Shown here in pieces: positions 37,626-48,307 of a DNA stretch of 64,000 nt. Below the pieces are notes generated by a model, which was not told the DNA's origin, made no database searches, and was given only the letters and a program-made list of their open reading frames with translations. Position 1 is the first letter of the stretch; every line of letters begins with the position of its first letter. A program made the position numbers and the translations under genes. The stretch comes from Spisula solida (taxonomy: Eukaryota > Mollusca > Bivalvia > Venerida > Mactridae), in contig OX365945.1 of assembly GCA_947247005.1 (NCBI GenBank), positions 13,956,501 through 14,020,500 of the forward strand. The letters are read 5' to 3'.

Positions 37626-38966
37626 GTTAACGTATCTTATGGAAATTTCAGAAAATATATAATTGGTTATTTAAAAAACAACAGTGATGTAACAGGTTAA
37701 ACTAACACTTATACTTGAACAAAACATCTAAATAAACTGAAAACGCTTATATACGAGGGGTGATCAACAAATACGCGGAAACATGCTCTGAAATCTTTAT
37801 TACGTGACCAATATTGAAGAAACTCGATCAGATAATAGATTGGCGTATCACAAATACATAATTATAAAAACATTAACTCGATGTTAGATTTGGTCGAACA
37901 AATCTAGAATCCTAAAAACGTCACTATGGCTACACCGGCCCAACGTCATCGCGACGTCGTTACATATTACAGTATACATACTCGTTCGTGGCACAATTCA
38001 TACTATATAACGCATTGAATGATTCTCAAAAAATAGCTTTACAACCAGATACACTTCATAGATCTGTCATCCGAAAATAAATATTTTTTCTTTGCAATTT
38101 GTATGTAAGTTTAAGAATTAGCTGCTAGAGAACATTAATATTGATGACGTTATTTGATGTTATTGATGTTGTATAGCTCATTCGCATGTCGGCATTGATT
38201 TTACATGGCTATGTATGAGAGAATATGCAAGACAGATCCCTGTTTTATGTGCTATTACATATTTGTTGTATTTTGCAATAGTGTCATTGGTGTGTTGTGA
38301 CATTTCATTCGCCACACGACTTTTCGTCGCCGATTTCTGTATCGCACTCATTTTCAGACAACAACTTCGAAGCAAATAGCTCTAAAACGGAATTTTGACG
38401 TTAAAACAATTGTTAGAAATACTGAATGTAATGTTATATCATTGTATATTAATAACCAAAACTTTAGAAAATTATAATATTACAATCAAACGAATGATAC
38501 GTCATCGTTTGCTACGTGCAACGTTGGAAACTATGAAAAGTTGGGCCGCATGACGTCGAGTGACGTTGCCATAGGAAACCACGTTCGTTTCGTCTATGAT
38601 CAATATTGATGATCAGCAGTGAATCAATTTTAAATAAATTTATCTTCATGTTTAGAAAGTTTCAACGACTTACAATGACAGGTAAAGAAGCTGCAGCACT
38701 TTTCCGCGTATTTGTTGATCACCCCTCTTAGTAACACATCTAAAATAGACACGAGTAAATAGAAACAGTTAACGTATTTTACACCATCAGTTTGCAAAGT
38801 TATCAATTCTTTTGATTTTTAAGACAACTAAAATGTGTAACTTCACTTAACTTCCAAATCTATATTAGGCCCAATCTTTATACTAAATAAAACCCCTGTT
38901 TAATTAGAATATCAAAAGATTAATCAAACACTGTATCATTCCGTATAATTATGTTAACGTATCTTA
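37626..38966 (+). repeat. GTTAACGTATCTTA motif cluster, left side
   Basis: The 14-bp motif GTTAACGTATCTTA occurs at 37626-37639 and 38953-38966, with a one-base variant (gttaacgtatttta) at 38767-38780, all in the same orientation. The mariner-like element at 37754-38728 separates the first from the others. The motif recurs inverted at 44437-44663, on the other side of the DDE transposase pseudogene, as expected for subterminal repeats of a DNA transposon. Confidence 0.6.
37754..38728. mobile_element. Mariner-like element, 975 bp
   Basis: TA|CGAGGGGTGATCAACAAATA at the left, inverted at the right as tttccgcgtatttgttgatcacccctct|TA, gives TIRs of about 28 bp. On the minus strand (38375-38178) a short frame beginning LKMSAIQKSATKSRVA could be the start of a degenerate transposase, since it sits where such a protein would begin. 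There is no catalytic domain. It lies among the GTTAACGTATCTTA motifs, so it inserted into the older DDE element. Confidence 0.82.
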
Positions 38967-39078
38967 CACAACTGCTACAAAATGCTTCTGAGACAAATAA
39001 ACGCTATGTTATCACTTGACATATCATCAGCATTTACTGTATTGCCTTTTTACACTCAAAAGACTACTTGTAAGCATC

Positions 39079-39321
39079 CTAGTGTTTAAGAAAGCTGTAG
39101 TCAGATGTATGCAGGCGGAACTGTCTCTTTGTTTTTCCACATGGTAAAGGTTCATCAATTATACAAATAAACTGTTCTTGATCAACCCATAATTCATCAG
39201 ATTTAGATGGCCATTTAAACAATGGTATATTACTCTTTCCTTTACATTCCACCATAAATGAAACCCTTGCATCTATAGCATCAGTGTCCACTTCAAGTAT
39301 TTTAGCAGGATATAGAGGATC
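39079..39321 (-). pseudogene. DDE transposase, 3'-terminal coding piece
   Basis: The minus-strand frame starts at the insert junction with DPLYPAKILEVDTD and continues ARVSFMVE, FKWPSKSDELWV, FICIIDEPLP and RQFRLHTSDYSFLKH to a TAG at 39079-39081. Order and spacing match the C-terminal tail of the DDE-type transposase whose main part lies at 42013-44417 (FMxxxG...WPxxxDxxWV...P...QxxLxxxDY). It is separated from the rest by an insert of about 2.7 kb. The frame rejoins exactly at a GAT triplet shared by both junctions. Confidence 0.7.
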
Positions 39322-39457
39322 TTACATGAGTGTCTTTCCATATTGAATTTATTAAACGAGTTGGATAAAATGATAAAATGCGAGGCTCTGCCGAGCATTT
39401 TATCACTTTTATTCAACGAGTTTAATAAATTCAATATGGAAAGACACGAATGTAAGA
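39318..39457. repeat. 140-bp near-perfect palindrome 1
   Basis: The sequence from atcttacat through gtgtctttccatattgaatt is mirrored by aattcaatatggaaagacac through atgtaagat. The loop centre is at gaggctctgccgagc, so the stem would be about 60 bp. It is immediately followed by tttttatcacataaacta. It belongs to the same family as 40942-41060. Confidence 0.88.
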
Positions 39458-39807
39458 TTCTTTTTATCACATAAACTAAATACACTGTAAAAGTGTGTCT
39501 GGAATGCACACACTTCCCCTTTAGGAAACAAACTCCATAGGAGTAATGCGGTTCCTACTGAATGAGCTAGAAGAAAATAGTGCAACAATGTATACTCCAA
39601 TATGTTTATTTTTCTGCTTTTGGAAATACTTATTTACCATCATAATACCCCATATGCAACTATCCAACATTCAACAATTTCAATTTATTGTCAACTAGTC
39701 GCTTTAACAAAATACAAATAATATTGTTGTGGCCTGTCAAATGACGTCACAACCAAAGTTTGAAATAGCGCGTCACAGCGCGTGCGATTTTAAAGTACAC
39801 AGTCATG

Positions 39808-41873
39808 TCACTGTGAATCGCTGTCGCTTTCAATAAGTCTAATGCGTTTTCTGGGTGGATTAGGTGAAGAGACGCTAGAAGGGTGGTTAATATACACATT
39901 AAATGTGCCACCATAGACAGGACCAGCAAACAGGCTTTGGAATCCGCCTGTCAGATTGATGTTACTGGTAGAATTTGAATTTGAATTCATCGTGGACATG
40001 CTTGGTTGTGCATATGTGTTGACCTGATTCAGTGGATATGCTGTGTAGTTGGGTCTATGCTCAGGATTGGGATGTGCAGTGGAGTTGGACGAATTCAGAA
40101 TTTTGGATATTTCTTTGTGCTGATTTTCATTGATGTGACTGTAGTTATTGATAGAAGATATATTTTTGTGACCTGATATCTGCATGATGTGGTTAGCTGG
40201 GACGTTGTTGTTGTTCAACTTTTGCACAAGGTATTTACGTGCACTATGGTTTGACAACTTTTTATCAGTGGTTATTCCGGACTTATTTACCATACGTTTC
40301 ATCATGGATTGTAATTTATTTATTCCAACAGGATTACGTCTGAACCAGGTATCTTCCTCACAAGGTAAGGGTTTTGTTGTTGTTGCTATGTAAAAAGGAT
40401 GTGTTGGTTCAGAGTAACCATTAGGGCGTTTTTTGGCATATATTTTGTAATTTTTCACAGGGCACCTATCAGGATTTACAACATTACACCACAGTTTAGG
40501 TTTTACTACACGAACATCTCTTGGGTTATCCCCAGTTCTAGTTTTGGTTTGTCTTTCTGTAAACTCTAGATATTCATTGTCATTTTCGTCAGCTTTTAAA
40601 GTTATATCGCCCCAACACATATCACGATGTTCAGCACATCCTCTTAGGCCAAAATGCACCGTGTTATAAAACCAAAGAGTTTGCAAAATGCTATCAGGAG
40701 TACTTTGACCCATTTGTTTACTTTCCCATAGGGCGGTTAACTCTTCATCGGTGATGGCCTCACTCTTGCATGGTCGATTACCTTTACCATCTCGCTTCAG
40801 CTGTTTCTGCTTACTCTTTAGCACTTCACGAACCTGAGCAAAACCTGGTCCAGTAGCAATGTACTCGCCATAATTATACCTGAAATGTAACAAAATAGTA
40901 CTGAGTTGTGCTGTAGTTTATGTGATAAAAAGAATTTTAATAGATCTACATTCGTGTCATTCCATATTGAATTTATTAAACTCGTTGAATAAAAATGATA
41001 AAATGCTCGGCAGAGCCTCGCATTTTATCATTTTATTCAACTCGTTGAATAAATGATATCATAGTGGTTAGGAAACATGATGTCAATGGCTAAAAACATA
41101 CAATAAATGTACACGGCCTAATTGGATGACGCAAAAAGTGACGTAATATTATATGGGTCACCAGTGAGCTGGAGCACTCGTATTTCGGTTGTGATGTGTG
41201 ATTGTAGTACAGTATTTCGGGAAAATAAACTAGTTCATTGACTACGGATTATTGGGAATCACAAGTAAATGGTTACTTTTTGGGATACTGTCGTTACTCG
41301 CTATTTTCAAGTGTTTTATATTTATGTTGTTGTTGCGAAAACTGGATATTCCAGGATTGTGTCTTACCTGCGTAGTTGTCGATCAAAGCTTGACACCATT
41401 CCCCTAAGGCTAGATGGTTCATAGTCTTTTCCATCTGACCTTTTCACGCTTAGTAAAAAGCGACTCAGTAGTGGTGCTAGTTCAGTAACCGGAATTTCTT
41501 GCAGCAGCCTGGTCTCTCCAATCGCCGGTTCGTTGAAAAAAGATTTTAGCAATTTTAGATCATTCATTGTTTTTGTTAAAGTATTTTTGTTGGCTTGTTG
41601 ATCAATGAATGTGTTGATGGCGTCACCATCCACATGCTGGAACCTGGTGGTGTTAGTCCGGTTCGTCGTCTGCATGATCTCTCCACTGTCCGCTGGCACC
41701 GGACAGTCCATCCGTTTCAATCTATCCTGTTCTATTTCAAACACATACTCGGTATCACATAACCTCACCATGAAAAATGTTCCGAAGCCCCTTTGTACCT
41801 TTTCAGTGATCTGACCGCCACCTTTACCGTCAATCTGGACAAAATCACCCACGGTTAACGAACGCTCCGCCAT
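39808..41873 (-). CDS. Tyrosine recombinase, Crypton/DUF3504 type, 2 exons
   Basis: Exon 1 spans 41873-41368 (starts at ATG, ends CGCAG|GTAAG) and exon 2 spans 40879-39808 (preceded by a tttgttacatttcag acceptor). They join in frame to give 525 aa. Residues about 6-60 (VGDFVQIDGKGGGQI...) look like a small SH3/tudor-like fold. About 85-168 match the SAM-like core-binding part (INTFIDQQANKNTLTKT, SSLRGMVSSFDRQL). The catalytic domain follows with R248 (FGLRGC), H380-x-x-R383 (NHSARK), H406 (SGHK) and Y415 (INNYSH), so the complete R-H-R-H-Y set is present. The tail has TGGTFNV-like text, a basic NPPRKRIRLI stretch (likely nuclear signal) and acidic ESDSDSQ. The same domain was domesticated in vertebrate KCTD1, QRICH1 and ZMYM2-type proteins. 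No stops or frameshifts were seen, so it may be active or recently active. Confidence 0.88.
40913..41060. repeat. Palindrome 2 with adjoining inverted 21-mer
   Basis: TAGTTTATGTGATAAAAAGAA (40916-40936) is the exact reverse complement of 39457-39477. Then attcgtgtcattccatattg leads into the same palindrome as at 39318-39457 (ttattaaactcgttgaataaa...gctcggcagagcctcgc...tttattcaactcgttgaataaa), with its outer right arm truncated. It lies inside the intron of the recombinase gene, so exon 2 is bracketed by inverted copies. Confidence 0.82.
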
Positions 41874-42012
41874 TGTTTATTTACTTTTTTGACAGCGCGT
41901 ATGAATACATAAATAAAGTGACTCGCCCTTGCATATACCTTATTTGCATGTTTAATACACACGTGTAATACGGCTTTTATGTAATGGGTTTATTAAACTC
42001 CTGGAGCGTAGT

Positions 42013-44417
42013 TTATGTGATAAATATTGTTTCATCGTTATTTACAAGGACAAAGCTACCTTCTGCGGGCATCTCAGTAACCGATCTTTCCGTCAAAGAA
42101 CCATTCTTTTCTACCGCCACTTTCTTCCGTTGATTAATGTCTTGCATAGTATTGCTTTCGGTTCGCTTCCTTTTTTTATTCTGATCTGTATGGTGAATAG
42201 CATGTTTTGGTTCACTTGCACAGTAGGTTACGGGATGTCTCTCCCACTGGCTACAAGGATCTCCATGTATGCATGTGTTACAATAACAGGACACTAAACC
42301 AGTATACAGATGTTCTTCTTTCGGAAATATTGCGTGGAGCTTCATGGTTCCAGGTATAACTTTAGGGTGTCTCTCTTTAAGTTCTTCAGAGGCTATATCA
42401 CACTCATCTGTCGAGTAGAAAACATAGTTAATACTCTTTGATGAACCAGTAGCCCATCTGTAAAACTCCTGTGCATCTTGTATGATAACTTTACCTTGTT
42501 TACATGCTTCTCCAGCCTGACGTTTAGCGATTCCTCCTATGCCACCGCATGGCCCCTTTCCATGGCACGACTCGAAATAATTCCATTTAGCAGCCACGCC
42601 AAACATACTTGAATGATTTATTACTATTTCAAAGATAAATCTGTTCCTGTATTGTGATGAGGGACTGTCAGTGCAATAGTGTATAACCTTAAGACTTGGA
42701 AGTATTGCCTTCAGCTCTGGAACAAGCTTCTTCAAAATTGTATACACTGCTGTTGAATTATAGCTTGTAACATTTGAAACATAGATGTAACTTTTATGCT
42801 CTAAATCTTCTTCTTTCTTGAAATAGGCAACAGCTGGATGCAACGTTACAGATGTGCTGTTCCAGTAAGCACTTTGCATTTCATCAGCATTGCAGCATGT
42901 GAAGTTCTCTGCGAAGTCCATATGGACTACTATTTCATTCTCAGGCAGATTTTCTTTTAATTGTCTGATCGAACTGTACTGTGCTTTCACTCTTTGTACA
43001 TGCTCTAGAAACTCAGCATATTGTACTTTCATGGAAGTTTCAAATTCATCTTTAGTCTTTGTGATTTTGATTCCCTTCATTCTCTTTTTACCTTCAACAT
43101 CAACCCTTCTCCATTCCTCAAATCCAATGTCTTCATCAGCTTTAACGCCTTTCTCCAAAATTGTCGACATCTCCTCATTCGAGACAGTCTTGCTAGCGGT
43201 TTCAGGATTTCTAGAAATTGGCAGTCCTATGTCTTTGAGGGTTTTCAGTTTCATGGCCATATTCTGGTGCTTACTACACATACATGATATTAGCTTTGTC
43301 AACAAAATATTCTTTGGACGTAGTCAGCAGAACACAGATCTTGATATTTGCACATTTGGATATTCAGACTTAAATGTTTCAAACAAATTTGTCATATAGT
43401 CACTAAGCACATGTGTCTGTTTCTTCTCACTCTCGCCTTCCACCTTCACTTTTTTACAATCGCTTTTGCCAGGCATATTTACACTGACATCGTCTCTTTC
43501 CATGAATTCAGTGACTTGCCTTTTTAATTGTTCTTTCTCGTTGATTTGTATTTGTCTTGGTTTCATAGCCATGTTCTTTGAATTAGCTTGCTTTATACTA
43601 CTTCTGGATAATCCTGTTTCCCGACTCATTGTACTGACACATTTATATTTCTTTAATATTTTGCCGCTTACGATGTTAACCAGAATTTTTCTAGGCTTTT
43701 CTTTCGAGTTAAATTGTTTTGCTGACTTAACTTCTATCATTGCATTAGTTAGTACAAGTTTTTTCCTGATTTTCTGTAGAACTATATCTGGGTTAAGACC
43801 AGCAGCTTTCAATTCTGTTTTCGTCTTAGATCTTGGTGTACTCGCTGATGATTTCACAGGACTAGTTTTCATATTTTTAGGTTTCATATGTTTGGGTTTG
43901 TTCAAAAGTCTTTGGTTTCTCTTTTTCAATTTTTCATTCTCTTAAGTGTTTTTAATTTAGATGTTAACTGGCCAATTTTATATGTTGCTGACCTAAGTGC
44001 TTTCGATCTTTTTGTAGGCCTGTGTATCTTTTTGACACAGCATGGCAGTTTAACTATCAAAGGTGTTTGGTCTGTTTTTCTTGTGCTAGAGTCAGAAGAA
44101 GTTCTCTAATTTCAGATTGTCTAGTACCAATACCCGATGAACTTGAAACTGAATCAGACTGTTCTGGCTGATCCGTATTTGTAGATCCCATAGGCACAGG
44201 TTGATTACTCTGAGCAAGTTGCTCCTTTCTCGTAGCTCTGAATCGTCTAGCATATTTTCTGTTCTGTTCACGTACCTTTTTCTTCTTACCTGTGCTTAAG
44301 TTTTCTAAAGGTACCCTATTAGATTTAGCACTTTCTCTTTCTTTCTTAAGGTATGTACTGTCATTTTTCTTTTTTCTCTCTGTATTCTCGCTGGTATTCG
44401 GCTCTAGTCTTTCCCAT
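42013..44417 (-). pseudogene. DDE-type transposase pseudogene, main part
   Basis: Reads from ATG at 44417 (just after a tttttacag acceptor-like site) with MGKTRAEYQREYREKK, a basic region and LTSKLKTLKRMK / ENEKLKKRNQRLL heptad-like text. The N-terminal third has at least three frameshifts. From 43929 the frame is open except for one TGA at about 43324-43326, between SRSVFC and LRPKNILLTK, and continues to 42013. The RNase H-like core has D in VVHMDFAENF (residue 130 of the 42013-43305 frame), D in HYCTDSPSSQYRN (213) and E in WNYFESCHGKGPCGG (245), so the DDE triad is kept. A Cys/His cluster (CYCNTCIHGDPC) and a basic stretch follow. The end is cut by the recombinase insert; the tail continues at 39321. 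The family is widespread in invertebrates. It may be Sola-like, but I do not assert the name. Confidence 0.82.
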
Positions 44418-44436
44418 TTCAGTTCCTGTAAAAACG

Positions 44437-44663
44437 TAAGATACGTTAACAGAAAAAGTAAGATACGTTAACTATTCCTGCACGGATTGACATTTTCTCC
44501 ATTATTTTATTCATTGTGTAAGTATTTATTATCGTTATTCATTAGTTTTGTTATCTAAAAAACATAACTTTGAAACTCAATATGTTTTGCATGTTGGCTA
44601 AGCCATGTGTTTTAAACATCGTTTAAAAGTAAGAAACGTTAACATTGAATAAGATACGTTAAA
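44437..44663 (-). repeat. GTTAACGTATCTTA motif cluster, right side, inverted
   Basis: Reverse-complement copies TAAGATACGTTAAC at 44437-44450 and 44459-44472 (22-bp spacing), and variants taagaaacgttaac at 44630-44643 and taagatacgttaaa at 44650-44663. They sit directly upstream of the transposase start codon, so they could be transposase-binding and promoter-proximal sites. Confidence 0.62.
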
Positions 44664-44720
44664 TGTGTTTGTTTACATTTATTGGCACTAAAATACTTTT
44701 CTAGTGTGTATTTTCGTTTA

Positions 44721-46914
44721 ACACCCAACTCATTTCAGGGCGCAATTTGGTCAACAAAAAGTGATTCAATCAACTAATGAAATACACCGTGGTGATGCGG
44801 TAATTCTACAGAATAAGTACAAACAATAAAAAAGGGGGGTGATCTCGCATTATTTTCGACAAAATTGAATTTCAGTATAAAACGGACTTACGTAAAAACG
44901 TTACGTCGCCCAACGTAACGCGCTATGTACGTCCGTTCTATTTACGGACTTGCGTCCTATTTACTAGTACAACAATTACATGTTAAGAATAAAATGCACG
45001 CATTTCACCTGCATCTGTTCAATTATCAAATCATATATAATAGCTTTGTTAAAATTTTTGTGAAAATGACAAAACTGAGTTTCTCTCGCAAAAGAGAACA
45101 TCGGCTGAGTTATGTATTTAAATTATCTAAACATCTACTCGGGATATTCGATCGGACATTAAATGCATTGTACCGAATTATGAGCTCAAGCCTTCCAAAC
45201 AAACTGAAGTCTTCCAAACTAATAATTACGTCCCTTTAATAAAATAATAACTAAAATATGTATACATCGTTTTCTTACAGTCATATATAGTTATAATGTA
45301 TATAATAATAGCGTTTGGTATAAAAATAAATCGTTGATGTATAAACATTTGTAAAGTTAGTCCCGCACTTGTCTAGAAATATTGCCACTTACCACGCATA
45401 TATATCTGGTTTCACTGTTACGCAATCATTTTAACTCATGTTGACAGCTGGTGCGGTCTGCTACATTTTGATTGTAAAGTAACCGTGAATAAATTTAATG
45501 AAAAACAAAAATAATACGGACGGTAGATGAACAGCCAGCAAATTGAAAGATAGCGCTATATATATATAAGTATTATGTTTTACACGTGTATAAGATAGTA
45601 GTATTATAAGTTAATGTTAACACTTGAGCCGCGGCCCGTTTAACTTCACACATTTTGTTTTACAGGTTGACAACGCTTTTTTCTGGAATTTTTGTACTGT
45701 TTTCACAATTTTTCAAATTTGTTTAATTCGAAACTCACGGTATAGGTTGACATTTTGGCTTATGTGCCTTAGTTGGAGTAGGCCTACACATCAAACATGA
45801 CGTTACAATAATGTACCAGTCAATTGAAACTACTATCCCAATCCAGGGGAAAGACAGGTGATAGTGGGAACTGTCTTCTGCTTTTACGTTTTCGATGTCC
45901 CCGCACTGATGTATGTGTGGTACGCTTTTGATTCGCGACAAAATAGCGGGAAAATGCAGCTCTGACTATACCCGTGAGGTATAGGACAGGGGGAATTTGC
46001 GGGTTTTTTACCATGACTGGTTCATAAGATACTTGATTCGGCCACCTTTGGGATTTACTGTAGAGCTGTTGTGTTGTTGCTGTTTAGTGAGTTGGGGGGA
46101 AATAAATTATGTACAATTGTTACATTGCCTATTGAATGCATACATGTACACTTATACAGTCCTAGTAATAATGTATACACAAACCATACTTAATTTTTAC
46201 AATGCTAGTTCTTTAATTAATCAATTTGCATTGAATATGCATTAACAAGTTCAACTGTTTAAAATGGTCCGTAAATGTAACACATTGTGAAGACGTGTTG
46301 GGACTACTTTTGACCATTTATTGAAAATATAACTACATACCAAATTATGTTTGTCGGTATTTATTACAATAAACATTTTACCACAGGGACTGTAACACTT
46401 TGCCCCGAACCCCCTACTGTGCATACACAATATATAGGTCGTAAGCCAAAATGTTAAAGCACAATATTCTATCTGAGAGGTGGTTAGTGTTTTATACAGT
46501 GTGTGCTAGTAGCAAGTTCATATCTCTTTATTTATAGGGAAAATGTACGTACATGTATATCACTAGAAATTAATATTCATACAATTTTAGGGGTATATTG
46601 AAGATCTCATCAATAAGGCTTTCTTATATTGTTTATATATTGAAACAATGTGCCGATGCGCCGGATACACCACAAGATCATGACGCTGACGTAGCCATAA
46701 TAGCATGTAACGTCGTGCGACGGCACGACGTTATGCCTTTAACGTATGTCCGTTTTTCATTAAAATTCAATTTTGTCGAAAATAATGCGAGATCACCCCC
46801 CTTTTTTATTGTTTGTGCTTATTCTGTAGAATTACCGCAAATCCACGGTATGTTTCATTAGTTGATTGAATCACTTTTTGTTGACCAAATTGCGCACTGA
46901 AGTGAGTAGGGTGT
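44721..46914. mobile_element. Element of 2.2 kb with inverted arms of about 175 bp
   Basis: 44721-44895 and 46741-46914 are inverted repeats. The phrase gcgcaatttggtcaacaaaaagtgattcaatcaactaatg and the run aataaaaaaggggggtgatctcgcattattttcgacaaaattgaat occur on opposite strands with few differences. The interior (44896-46740) has only short open frames (44925-45239 plus; 45735-46014 minus) that I cannot assign. No transposase is recognised, so it is probably non-autonomous. Confidence 0.68.
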
Positions 46915-46929
46915 CGCAAATAAGCAGTA

Positions 46930-48300
46930 AAATACAGGTCAATTTTCGATATAAAACCGTTTTCGTTGCGAAATTGTTAGTCGAAACTGCTATAAATTTT
47001 ACATATACGTATTCAAAGGATGAAGGACTAACAAATAGAGTTTTGAAAATTATTGTACACCTTAATATAACAGAAATATACGCTCAAAACGTCAATTTCA
47101 CGCCCTAAGTACATAGCGTAACGTTGCTAGGAAACGAAGCGATATTTTGAAAAATTAAAAATGTCATAATACGGAGAGTAGGTTAAAGCATATTTCTGGA
47201 GATTTTTATTAGATTCGGCGAAAAAGCGATTTTTTACCGATGACGTCGGAGAAAGGTCCTAAACGTCCTTAAGAACAGAGACAAATATATATTTCATTGG
47301 AAGGTACATTTCAAATTGTTAAAAACATGATTATTACCTGATATGTTGCTAAATCCAATATTATTTGCTTTGCATCGATCCCGCCAGTAAAACTATGAAC
47401 TCATTTGTTCGGCGGAAGTAGAGTTACTTAGCAATGCGCATCCACTATTATTCAACTCAAAGATTATCAATCTACAGAAATAACTTTAATTAAAGAAAAG
47501 TGTTCACGTATCTTATGTTAACGTATATTATCGACATTTACGCATTTTGGCTATAAATATAGCAAATGGCTCAATTCGAAGGTGGAATATATGATAGTTT
47601 AGTCTAAAGTAAGCCAGTTTTATGTAAACATAGTCGATTGAATGCTGTGTTTACTGATTTTGGTTGTAAGGCGTGTTTAAAGTTAACGTATCTTATGAAA
47701 AGTTAACGCAACAATGTAAATTTTCATTTTGTGACAATTTGGGTGTTTTTACGTATTATCTACGACAATTATGACTATTCTAATTACTTAATTTTATAAC
47801 TTTGAGGATTAAATATGCATAAATTTTGTTAAAACTACATTTATGTATGCATGGCATGTGCTTTTGAAAAGTGCCTTACATTTAGGGACAACGATGTTTA
47901 ATTTGTAGTTTTAATATTCTTTTATTTTTGCCAATAGGAACTTACTTTTTTATTTGGTTGTCCATTATGACTTCCATTTCAGGTGAAATATGCTCAAACA
48001 ACAACACTTTTTGAACAATATCTGATAGTTAATTACACCACCTACTGCCAGGATAGCACAAATTCAGCAAATTTAGGTCCTTTAACACCAAATCTTTTCG
48101 AGAAAAGATATTTCGTGGCGGTAAAAAGGCTATTCAGAGGTACATTTAGGCTAGATATACTATCCAATGCAAACTGTATAAATACTGACTGGTAATATTA
48201 CCCCGTCATGCAAAATTAGCAAAAAATCTTAATTCCATCAAACAATACGTTTAAAACACTGCGCCTTGATGTATACGACGCTTGCGAATTCTAAAAATAA
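46930..48300. other. Unassigned DNA with a third motif cluster
   Basis: Contains GTTAACGTATCTTA-type motifs in plus orientation: gttcacgtatctta 47502-47515, gttaacgtatatta 47518-47531 and gttaacgtatctta 47682-47695, then agttaacgcaac near 47700. It may be the end of another copy of the DDE element. Confidence 0.45.
47983..48195 (+). CDS. Possible terminal exon, unrecognised
   Basis: A 70-codon frame directly follows an acceptor-like tgacttccatttcag and ends with TGG TAA. Translation MKYAQTTTLFEQYLIV...LFEKRYFVAVKRLFRGTF looks protein-like in composition, but I know no matching family. The motif cluster 300-500 bp upstream raises the possibility that it belongs to a mobile element. Low confidence. 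Confidence 0.2.
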   Translation: MKYAQTTTLFEQYLIVNYTTYCQDSTNSANLGPLTPNLFEKRYFVAVKRLFRGTFRLDILSNANCINTDW

Positions 48301-48307
48301 ATCGCAT

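Larger units (their letters stand above)
39322..42036 (-). mobile_element. Insert carrying a tyrosine recombinase (Crypton-like)
   Basis: This segment interrupts the DDE transposase frame: the left junction is ...GGATC at 39318-39321 and the right junction ATC at 42034-42036. The flanking triplet GAT (minus sense) is shared. Close to both ends lies the inverted 16-mer TTTATCACATAAACTA (39462-39477, and reversed at 42010-42025). A second reversed copy, part of a 21-bp match, lies inside at 40916-40936. It contains the intact two-exon recombinase gene and two palindromes. Cryptons normally lack TIRs and leave only short identical flanks, so the recombinase and the triplet fit, while the inverted 16-mer is unusual. 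Confidence 0.65.

Noticed and set aside
40184..41814. Plus-strand frames of 69 codons within the recombinase gene
   Set aside because: Antisense shadows of the recombinase exons.
42890..43945. Plus-strand frames of 169 and 159 codons opposite the transposase
   Set aside because: Antisense shadows of the DDE transposase; the minus strand has the family motifs.
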